Both the position numbers and the translations under genes were made by a program. From the NCBI RefSeq assembly GCF_030272615.1, contig NC_081414.1:911157009-911221008 (forward strand): a stretch of 64,000 bases of DNA. The letters run 5' to 3'. A model generated the notes under the pieces. The model had not been told where the DNA came from. It did not search any database and saw nothing but the letters and a program-made list of their open reading frames with translations. The DNA comes from Cryptomeria japonica. Taxonomy: Eukaryota; Streptophyta; Pinopsida; Cupressales; Cupressaceae. This document shows positions 55,544-64,000 of the stretch, piece by piece. The number at the start of each line of letters is the position of its first letter. The stretch's first letter is position 1.

Positions 55544-55552
55544 CTTATATAG
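55544..55552 (-). promoter_or_regulatory. TATA box of family G, copy 1
   Basis: The minus strand reads CTATATAAGGCTCC; copy 2 has CTATATAAGCCCC at 62694-62702. Conservation of the box and of ACTTCTTCATTTGT after it supports a minus-strand promoter. Confidence 0.55.
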
Positions 55553-56629
55553 ATAGCTCTTTACAATGAGTGGCTCAGATTGATTCACAATCAATGGCCG
55601 AGATTACAAGATAGAAACCCTAATTAGGTTTTGTTACACCCATTACATAGCATTTAATGTTTGACTGATGATAAAATTACATTTTATGGGACACATGTCT
55701 TTCCTTGAATAATTGACCAATAGATGATGAGGGTAGTTACATTGAACTTTGTGCCTTAACATAGTAGTTATCCTCCTCATTGGACGAGTCAAGTGCATTG
55801 AATCAAGATGCCTTGAATTGGAATGATGTGTGAAGGTGAGTTGGTGATGACTGGGCACCACCTCAGCTACTTGCTCATTGTAACTCATCACAAGTGTAAG
55901 TGATTTAGGCAATATTTCTTGATACTCAACATTTCCAAGTGCCTGCATTGATTGAGGTAATGGTGGGAGATTTTCCAAAATTGCAACATCTCTCTGACTT
56001 GATCACCATCGCCTTAAAGCTTCCATCTTGGATTACTTTCTTGCTATACTGGCAATGATTCTTGGATTTCTGAAGGAAATTCAAGATTACTTTAACGTTT
56101 CCTCCATCATCAATATGAAGTCTTCGAATATGTTAGCTCTTGATCTTGCGTGCCCTTTGCTGCCTTCTTCATCTTTCCCTCAACGGCATCCTTGAAGGTG
56201 CTGATCATTCATCCTTGAAACATGATTCCTTCACATGTGTTTGCCCTTTCTCCTTCTTTATAGTGTGTTTCTTTGATGCCTGCATGATGTGATGTCCCTG
56301 TCCTACAATTATTACCGTGAATGTCTTTGATCCTTTCAAATTGTACTGTCTTCTCTCCATTCTTCCATGTGCTTGTTTCTTGTATCAGACCTTGATGTTG
56401 CTGTCAGCCAGTCCTTCATTTGATCACCTGCAACAACAATCGAGACAACATTAAACACATATGGTATATATAGATTTCATACATTTTCAGAGTTCTTTAA
56501 CCTGATATGTTTATCTTAATGAAGTTCTGATTTCCAACCTCATGTCTGATTATGTAATGTTTTAAGGCCTGATTCTGATTTGAACTGTTTCAAGGTCTGA
56601 TTTTTCTCTATTCTGCCCTTGGACATGAA

Positions 56630-58110
56630 TTTGGTATCCTATTGGAAGTGCTACAAGAGGGTCAGACTTTTAGTGACCAATTGGAAATCATCAGCAAACA
56701 GATCAGACTTTTAGGCTCCTACTAGAAGTCACAACAAGAAGTTCCTGGTTTCTAGATGTCACTGACAGTGACATATAGGAGGTCAGAGTTTTGAGCCCTA
56801 AGTGGAAATGTTGTATGCCTGTCGTGATTTTCACCCCCAAGTGGAAGTGCTATATACTTGGTCAGGGTTTTGGACTTGCACTGGAAGTCTCCATCAGCTT
56901 GTCGTGGATCTCACTAGCAAGTGGAAGTGACAACTTTCTCCTTTCTTGTCGTTATGCTTTCTTTGATTTCTTCATTTGTTTGATCAGACTTGCAGATCGC
57001 CCCTACTTTCTTTATGAGAGCAACTTCATATTCCTTAAGGTAGCATGACAGCAATGTATTCATCATAGCTTCTTAGGTTGGACATTTTGATGCCAACTGG
57101 AAGTGATTCCAAGACAGGTCAGACTTTTTGATGCCAACTGGAAGTGATGCTAAGCATGGTCGTGGATTTCAGGTGCAAGTGGGAGTGAGCATTAGCTTGT
57201 CATGGATTTTGAAGGTAAGTGGAAGTGACCCTAAGATTTCAATATAGCTTGCTCAATGAACCATTCAAGGTGCTTCCACTCCCTCTTAACTGACTTAACC
57301 AATCTCAAGCAAGTTTATCCTTCAAATCTTTAAGTATTCAACTTCACCCAGCATTGAACTTAGCAAAAGAAAGGCATGTGTATCTAAGGTGGGCTGTTGG
57401 TAGTCAAATGGCAGTGATCATGAAGTTCGTGGGTTTTAAGCTCAACTGGAAGTGCTTGCAAAGTGATCGGGCTTTTGAAGGGGCACTGACAGTGCCTACA
57501 AGTTGTCATGGATTTTAGGTGCAAGTGGAAGTCACATAAGGTGTCGTGGTTTCTACCCCTTACTGGAAGTGACATCTTCTTCTCTAAAGCATTTGCATCT
57601 CTTCATCAATCTGATCACCTTCTTGCTTGATCCTTAAAATCATTCATCTCTTCAACAACATAAACATCATCTCCATGTCCTTGGGTGAGGATTTGAATGC
57701 TAACCGGAAGTCACATAAGGAGGTTGTGGATTCTATCATTAACTGGAAGTAACCATCAAGCAGGTCATGGATCTGAGGTCCAACTGGAAGTCACCTCAGG
57801 CAGATCAGAGATTTTGAGGGTCACTGGAAGTGACTCCAAAGCATGAGTATAACCTGCTCATTTAGCATTTCAATGGCTTTCCACTCATTCTTAGCAACTT
57901 TACCAACCTAAGACAGCAATAACCTTCAAAACCTTAAGCATTCACCTCAATCAGCATATAAATCACCAAAATAAGGATACATTCTTCCTGATCGGGCTTT
58001 TGACAAACAAATGGAAATAACTTGAAGAGGCTGGTCGGAGATTTAGGGTGTCACTGGAAGTGACAATGAAGCTGGTCGGGGATTTGAAGGGTCACTGGAA
58101 GTGACTTCAT
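56630..58110. repeat. Degenerate phrase array with AACTGGAAGTGAC
   Basis: More than twenty copies of a loose unit of about 40-60 bases. Each has a GTCGTGGATTT or GTCAGACTTTT part, then CAACTGGAAGTGAC or CAAGTGGAAGTCAC. Copies are not evenly spaced, and ordinary sequence separates groups (56630-56980, 57060-57235, 57400-57570, 57700-57840, 57990-58110). It lies in copy 1 of family G upstream of its TATA box on the minus strand. Confidence 0.8.
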
Positions 58111-58550
58111 TTATTCCATTTTGCTGCTTCATTCACTTACTTCATTCATCTCAAGGGATTTTCCTTCATTAACAAGGTTTATTCATCATTGTTTATGCCT
58201 TGACTACTCTCTCACCAAGCATTCCACTTTGTTCGACAGTTCCCCACAATTAGACTCGACATTTCATCTCTGATTTTGAAGGGGCATGATGATGATGATC
58301 AAATGAAATGATCATCACAAATCGTTCATCACCAAGGCATTGAAAGCTACATTGACCTCATTCCAACCTAAAGAGAGAGAGGACTTGAACACTTCTTGAC
58401 AACCTAAGGCATTACACCTCCTCAAGTAAAAGGTTAATAGCTAAAGACATTGACAAGCTAGATGACTAAACTAAGACAACTAACCTAGAAAGCCAAAAAA
58501 AGTGGGGGTCCCCATTTGCAATGGGGCGATGTGTGAAAACGTCACAACAG

Positions 58551-60849
58551 GTAGAAGAAGACGATTCGATTGTGATCACTCGTAGAAGCCCACCTCCTTG
58601 ATTTGCAAGTTCTGTTGAAATCTTTTAATCTGACTTTTGGAGATGACATCACTTTTGTTGGGTTGTTACATGTTTGCTAAAAAAGCGATTTGGAAAGCAC
58701 AATTAATCTTTAGAAAGTGCCCTTGTTACAGAAGTCAAAGGGAAATAGAAATTGTAGTTTTAGTCTTGAAATGGAAAATGATTGAATTCTACCCAAAAAA
58801 AATGGTAAGGTTTACTTTTGTGGTATGATGGGCCTCTAAAGAAAAGCTTTAGGAAGAAAATGTGGGTTGAAAATAAGAATACAATTCAAGTCCATGATCA
58901 AACCTATAATAGTGAGTCTGTGAATGAAGATGATAAATATGCCTTAGACGTTTCTCAGCATTGAAATCAGACTACTATGAATTTTAAGGGAAAGGAAGCT
59001 CAAAATAAGTATTGGGCTAAAGTAGTTGTAGAGTTGAAAATTGCATACCCCTTTGCAAGTTCACCTACAATTTTGTATCCACTTTAGTGTCCATTTCCCT
59101 AGCATTTGAGTAGGCTCATTTCAGCCCTTGCATCGGCCTTTTCTCTCTTAGGATGCTCAGGACACCTTTTCAGTAGCTATCCTTCAGCTTTTTGTTTCAT
59201 CTTAGGTGCGGGTTCTCTTGCAACTCGTTGTTTTTGAGCATGATTTGTTTGGACACTAGCGCGCTGCGTGGACGGCTGTGTGTCGCACATTTGTCCTGCG
59301 ATATCTTAACGTTCAAATGTCGGTTCTGCGCATTTCGGTACTTGTCACCTATCTTGGTTGGTGGAAATGGTTCTCAGTCTTCTAAACGGCTCGCTAGCCC
59401 ACTTTTCCCTCCTCTCTTTTAAAATCCATCTTTTTTCTCCATTTAAGCTCTTTTGCTTCTTCAAGAAATTTCCCTTGGTTTTCTCAAGAAAGATCTCTCA
59501 TTTTTTGGGCTCTCACAACTTTCTCTTGCTCTTTCACTTGCTACAATAGTCCCTAGTTGCTACAAAACTCTCAAGCTCTCACAATAATCTTTTGCAACTC
59601 TCTCAGCTTTTTCAAGCCTTGTTGGTAATATCCTTCTTGCATCTTAGGATTCATCACATCCCTTATCTGTCAAATCATTATCTTTTCTATTTACATATTT
59701 ATCTATCTATCTATCTGGCTGCTATGGAGGTGGAAACACCAAAAAAGGGACTTGATTGAGGCAAGTCTCCAAACAGCCCCAAACATTTTTCCTCTTCTTC
59801 ATGTGTGCGGGTTTATTAGAAGTATTCGAACGCACGAGGGTTTGCTCGTGTTTTATTTATTTCATTTATATTCATTTATTTTTATATTTATTATCTAGTA
59901 TTCATTGCTAGATTTCTAACTTCTAGGTTTTGCAGGTTATTTGAAGAACGGAGTTGGGTTTTCGTGTTTTTGAGTCTTTTTTGTTTGCGGTCCATACAGG
60001 ATTACAGTGCACTGCACAGACGTTTGTGCACCGCGCTGGCGTCCTTGATCGAGACGCTTAGATTTAGACTAAATACTCTTTGTATTTGTTTTTTCCCTTT
60101 CTCTATAATTAGATATCTTCACCAGTTTCACTAGTTGGAGATATCGAAATTTATGTTGTGAAATTGGCTCCCAAGGGAATCTTCACCAATCTCACTAGTT
60201 TCAATAGTTTGAGATATCTTCACCAATTTCACTAGTATCAATAGTTATTCCCTTTGTAGGGTCGCTTCTTTGGGAGGATAATTGCTGCTATTAGAGGAGA
60301 ATCGTTGCTGTTGGAGGAGACAAATCATTTGTGATGGTTGATCTAATGAAATGATCAACCATCATATATAGGCATGTCTCTTGGCTTTTAAGCTACAATG
60401 AAGCCGACCTTCTATTCCATGCTTTTTCATTTAATTGTTTGCAATTTTTCTTTTCCTATGCTAGGGCTGACTTATTTCCTTTATTGAATTTGAATTTAAA
60501 TTAAAACGGCTATGTCTAACGCCAACTTCTCCTTTCTTTGGCGCCAAACGTATGTTATTTCACCATCATTGGCAGGGGTTTTGGAGGTGTGAGGACATGA
60601 GATGGCCGGGGATTTGGAGGGATAAGGGATGTGAATGAAAAGCGGCGGGGGATTTAATGTTTGCGGATAGGTTATGGTTGGGGATATGGATGGGTGCAGA
60701 CATTGAAGGGTGAATGGCTGGGATTTTTGGTGGGTGAGGGAATTTTGCAAAGGATGGCCAGACTTTTTAGGGTGTGAGGACAAAATGTTTAAGTCATTGC
60801 TTCACCTTTAGCATCGAGATTTCTTCACTTAACTTACTTTGAAAACGTT
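58551..60849. other. Unassigned repeat-rich interval
   Basis: From 58600 to 59060 short open pieces (KVYFCGMMGPLKKS, KEAQNKYWAKVVVELK) look like a decayed protein I cannot name. From 59060 to 60480 is T/C-rich sequence with CGCGCTGCGTGGACGGC at 59259 and a related CACCGCGCTGGCGTCC at 60031. A TATC microsatellite lies at 59700-59723. Segments with ATCTTCACCAATTTCACTAG occur three times at 60113-60250. From 60560 to 60780 GGGGATTTGG-like words recur. It is probably leader or LTR sequence of further elements. Confidence 0.4.
60333..60363. repeat. Perfect 11-base-pair hairpin
   Basis: GATGGTTGATC and its complement are separated by TAATGAAAT. At 58294-58316 a similar hairpin (GATGATC, loop AAATGAAAT) occurs, so loop and inner stem are shared. 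Confidence 0.75.
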
Positions 60850-61994
60850 TGTTAGAATCAATTAACACAGAGAGGGGGGGGGGGGTGAATCAGTGTTCTG
60901 CAATTTACAAAGTTATTAACTTGATTCTTAAACCACCAGATGCATAAGAATAAAAGTAAAATACAGAAACATAAACCAACCAACCACAATACCATAACAT
61001 CGGAACTTTTACGTGGAAACCCGGAAAGGGAAAAACCACAGTGAGATTTGAACCCACAATATTATTATACTTTGATCAGGAGTATGATAATATTACATGA
61101 AGGGGAATGCACTTGCATTCAAGCACACTGCCTAGAGCTCACTGCTCAATTACAAAAGGGCTACAACTTGGAGGAAGGCTCACTGCTTTACATGCGATTA
61201 CAATTGATTACAATAATGAATGAAATGAAGAATAGCATCTATATATGCCAAATAGCAGTTCTGGTTAGGCTTAGATTATCTTTTGCAACTAATTTGTCTC
61301 TTTGCTCTGTTTTCCTGCTCTGTCATACCCGGACCACCAAAACCTTCAATCACATTCACCAAACTTTGCACATTCGCTCATATAGACTTTTTCCACTCAT
61401 TCCATCCATCATATGCTTGGTGTATAATAATAACATGTCTGCATTTCCAAGCTCTTCGATATTACAGTGAATGTATGCCCTAATATCTTCATTGTGCAAC
61501 ATGCCATATGACATAAAGGAAAAAGCTCCTTCCGGATCATCTTCGACTGATTTGAATGGATGTTTCTTAAACACCGGCCTTGGCCTTTTAGTAATTTCAA
61601 CTACCAATGGAGTTGCAATACCAAATTGTGATGCCATTTCGAAAGTAGGGTTACAAACAGATAGCTCTAACACGGATAAATACCTTTTCAAATTCACTTG
61701 GATGCTAGGAATTGCTATTGAATCGCTTCAAGCTCAATTTACTTTGCTAAATCTCGTTCGCCTTGCTCTTTCGCTCTTTCTCTTTGTTCACAATGTGAAG
61801 AATGAACAATAGAATGCCCTTTTGTTGACGTGTATTTTGTACACGACCAAACACAGAATAACATACCTAAAGGTACCTTATCCTCTCTTGAATAAAGCCT
61901 CCGAATGCTGAAGATGTCGCAAAAAGGATCAATCGGGATGACTTCAAGGTTCTTTGCTGTAGGATCTCTACGTGTGGATAAGCTCTTTGTGGTA
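60850..61994. mobile_element. LTR-like fragment starting TGTTAGAATC
   Basis: TGTTAGAATCAATTAACACA runs into a G-run and GTGAATCA, followed by TTTACGTGGAAACCC at 61010. The same two landmarks are at 38770-38910. The start suits an LTR. The rest up to 61340 is not coding. From 61356 to 61700 a protein-like minus-strand frame follows. Borders and class are open. Confidence 0.4.
61356..61697 (-). pseudogene. Unrecognised protein-like frame of about 113 codons
   Basis: The minus-strand frame has no Met at the left limit taken here (it begins at a GTG) and reads through MASQFGIATPLVVEITKRP, KKHPFKSVEDDPEG, DIRAYIHCNIEELG and LYERMCKVW. Composition is that of a real soluble protein with charged and hydrophobic residues in alternation. 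No domain is recognised. Homology-like wording continues in other frames on both sides (FWWSGYDRAGKQSKET to the left), so it is probably the remnant of a longer transposon protein. Confidence 0.4.
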
Positions 61995-62693
61995 TGATGT
62001 GATTTGCTGGAATCACAAGGGGACTTACACTTGACGACCTAAACGTCTGATTTGCTTTGAATATTGCTGGAACATAGGATTTTACTAACTAACTGGAAGA
62101 CAAACAAATGGCAAAAGATACAAGGTTCAGGAAGTCTACTCTACTACCTAGAATGCGAGAAGATGGATGAATGACTAGGTGGATTCCTAATGGGCTGGGT
62201 CTCACCATTAGGCTGAACAATTCAACACCAACTCAGTGCGATCTTCTAAGGGATGCTTCCAATATGTTTAAATCGTACACCATCTGACAATGATCACCAT
62301 TCAAGAAAATGCATGAAACAATAGACGTGTAACGACTTATGATTAAGCTCATTTCATTCCAATTGACCACACAAGGCGTCCTTACAATCAGTAAGAGGCA
62401 AGTGGTATGGATTAAACGGATTCCACACAGGTGCATTCAACAATTTCCTTCATTCGATCTAATCATCTACCATCTAGAATTGAAGATTCAACAAGAAACC
62501 ATGCATATTGCAAGAAACGACACACTTCACCATTACTTCAATGAAAATGGAGTTTGTTTACAATCAATGGCAACAATTTCTTGCCTTGTCCTCCTATTCT
62601 ACTCTAATTGCTACTCTATCAACTGACTATTCACCTTCGAACTACTCTCTATCTATCTTCTATTATTAGCCTTTCACAAATGAAGAGTCGGGG

Positions 62694-62702
62694 CTTATAT
62701 AG
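62694..62702 (-). promoter_or_regulatory. TATA box of family G, copy 2
   Basis: The minus strand reads CACTATATAAGCCCC, at the same place as in copy 1. Confidence 0.55.
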
Positions 62703-63117
62703 TGCCCACAATACAATTCGATGGCTAAGATCAATGGCCAAGATTCAATAATGAAAACCCTAATTAGGGTTTGTTACAACCATTACATAACATTTAATGC
62801 TTGACCAATGATAAAATTACATCTTTAGGACACATGTCTTCTCTGGAAAAATCGACCAATGGATAGCTGGGGTAGGTACATTGAAGTTTGTGCCACCTTC
62901 CATGAGTTAGGTACATTGAATCTGGACACGTTGAGGTGGACCAACCCGACTGGAGGAGTGATGACTGGGATGCCACCTTGTCTGACACTTGGTTGATGCC
63001 AATTTGATGTTGCTGAGAGGCTAGCTTTAATTAACTCTTCTGAAACTATCTGCTCCTTCAACGAACCCTTGCTCTGACTTATTTTGTCTTTGATGTGCAA
63101 GATGATTGATGTACCTC

Positions 63118-63232
63118 GCCTTGGAATGCTGGATTGGAAGAAGTTATTCCTGATGATGCTTGACCGAAGAAGGCCGTCCTTGTCGATGCTAGACTGGAGG
63201 AGGTCGCCCTTATCCTTGCTTGATCTTCTTTG
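63118..63232. repeat. Three to four degenerate copies of a 33-base unit
   Basis: Units contain GATGCTTGACCGAAGAAGG, GATGCTAGACTGGAGGAGG and AATGCTGGATTGGAAGAAG, followed by a CCTTGTC-like part. The array stands roughly where copy 1 of family G has its different AACTGGAAGTGAC array. Confidence 0.7.
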
Positions 63233-63484
63233 ATGAGAGCTTGCCGACCTGTAGATTTTCAGCCTTAGGAGTCACCATCTTGATACCTACACAACATTTC
63301 AAAATTAGTTCTCAAGCATTATAGCTTGAAGTGTAGAAATCTAGACTTAAAAGGAAGATTTAAGATTTTAATTAGGAAACTTCATGATAAATCTAGAGTT
63401 ATCATTTCCTAATTAACCATGCAATACTTAGACTTTTCTAAAAAGAAAGTCTAAAAATCAAACCTTGAACAAGGGTGTTAAGAT

Positions 63485-63745
63485 GATTTCGCCATACCTT
63501 CTCTTGAGTATTAAACTCTAAGAAATGATGTAAAAATAGATTTCGCTAGGCAAAGTGTAGATCAAAGCCCTCTCTTGGATGAATTGCGCCTCCTCTAGCT
63601 TGAAAAGAATAAACTCCACTTCCTTCTAGCCTTCAACACTTGAAAGAAATTCGCTCCCTATCTTCTGGATTTCGCTTCTCAAATTCCTCCTCAATTAGTA
63701 GAATTTCGCCTCCAACATGCTATATTTCGCTCCTCCAATTCGCAC
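63485..63745. repeat. Word array with ATTTCGCYYC
   Basis: At least seven copies of GATTTCGCC, AATTCGCTCC, ATTTCGCTTC, AATTTCGCCTCC and TATTTCGCTCC occur over 250 bases with CCTTC/CTCC-rich spacers. A minus-strand TATA-like CTATATAATAGG at about 63810 suggests this too lies within an LTR transcribed leftwards. Confidence 0.6.
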
Positions 63746-64000
63746 TTCAACTTTGCATTTGAAAAAGGATGAATGAATGATTAAAACTTGAACAAAGCAC
63801 CTCCTATTATATAGAGCGCTCACCTTCCTCTCTCCAAGGCCGACTTGCCAAATAAAAGGTGAAATAATAAATAAAACCTCAAAAGAGTAGGCCGACTTGT
63901 CAAATAAAGGCAAAATAATGCCTTGTGCGCTCAACTTGTAATCTTTTATTTTTTTTAAATTAATTTTAATACCTCTAAGATGCTTATTTTGATTATTTCA
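63746..64000. other. Right edge, LTR-like
   Basis: It contains two copies of GGCCGACTTGYCAAATAAA (63838-63856, 63891-63909) and a TATA-like site. No gene is visible. The piece probably belongs to a further LTR that continues beyond the window. Confidence 0.4.

Larger units (their letters stand above)
48611..58550 (-). mobile_element. Family G, copy 1 (LTR-like, split by element F)
   Basis: The plus strand starts TGATGTGATTTGCTGGAATC, as does copy 2 at 61995. Both copies share several further blocks, for example ACAAATGAAGA, ATTACATA.CATTTAATG and GGACACATGTCTT. On the minus strand the far end starts TGTTGTGACGTTTTCACAC at 58550. A minus-strand TATA box (TATATAAGGC) lies at 55544-55552. Without element F (49198-55511) the length is about 3.6 kb. 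It has no protein. I read it as a long LTR or LTR-derived element on the minus strand; no target duplication was found. Confidence 0.6.
61995..63300 (-). mobile_element. Family G, copy 2
   Basis: It starts TGATGTGATTTGCTGGAATC like copy 1 (48611) and follows it in order through the flank of the element F insertion site (TTCTATTATTAGCC against TCTATTAACCC), so it gives the empty site. A minus-strand TATA box lies at 62694-62702. Beyond about 62960 the copies diverge: here the phrase array has another unit (63118-63232). The right end is not defined. Confidence 0.65.

Noticed and set aside
61048-61470. Plus-strand frame of 140 codons
   Set aside because: Composition and repeats are those of LTR-like sequence; no domain is seen, and the opposite strand has the more protein-like frame in its right part.
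47130-64000. Further exons of the ERGIC3-like gene
   Set aside because: No frame with the expected lumenal or second membrane region was found on the plus strand.

Overview
This window looks like nuclear DNA from a seed plant with a very large genome, most likely a gymnosperm (conifer-type). That is inferred from the layers of decayed LTR retrotransposons, from a host gene with an intron of about 15.5 kb, and from LTRs with TG...ACA ends. I recognise only one host gene: the first two exons of an ERGIC3/ERV46-like ER-Golgi cargo receptor (exon 1 at 31438-31576, exon 2 at 47056-47129, plus strand). The splice sites match and the reading phase is continuous. The rest of the gene would lie beyond the right edge.

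Left part (1-25.8 kb): nested Ty3 elements of the Tat type, which carry a second (archaeal-type) RNase H. Element C (1-1106, unclassified) carries an array of seven 22-bp palindromes. It adjoins element A (minus strand, about 1108-17382; 5' LTR 15114-17382). Element A sits in the pol gene of element B (plus strand, 17383-about 25812; 3' LTR 24857-about 25812). A and B both have an antisense open reading frame, now broken, downstream of the integrase. It encodes a plant mobile domain (PMD) protein with a Gly/Arg-rich middle and a coiled-coil tail. The leader of A holds a complete solo LTR (11540-12302, target duplication TAAAC). GCGCTAA-type words form arrays in the A leader and near the 3' end of B.

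Middle (25.8-31.4 kb): a decayed PIF1-like helicase of a Helitron-class transposon (26221-28290), a solo LTR (28360-30035, duplication ATTAT), and AT-rich DNA upstream of the host gene.

Intron 1 (31577-47055): a hAT-type DUF659 transposase fragment; Ty3 element D, whose 5' LTR is split by another solo LTR (35120-36785, duplication AAAAG); a G-rich insertion with short inverted ends inside the D gag; the related, internally deleted element E (39223-44053); a probable solo LTR (44081-45611); and short tandem duplications.

Intron 2 (47130 to the window end): LTR-like family G, present twice on the minus strand. Copy 1 is split by the youngest-looking element of the window, a nearly complete Ty1/copia element F (49198-55511) with about 2 percent difference between its LTRs. 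F has seven hairpin-forming repeats between pol and the polypurine tract. Several LTRs here contain degenerate arrays of roughly 30-50-bp phrases. No tRNA, rRNA or CRISPR array was found.
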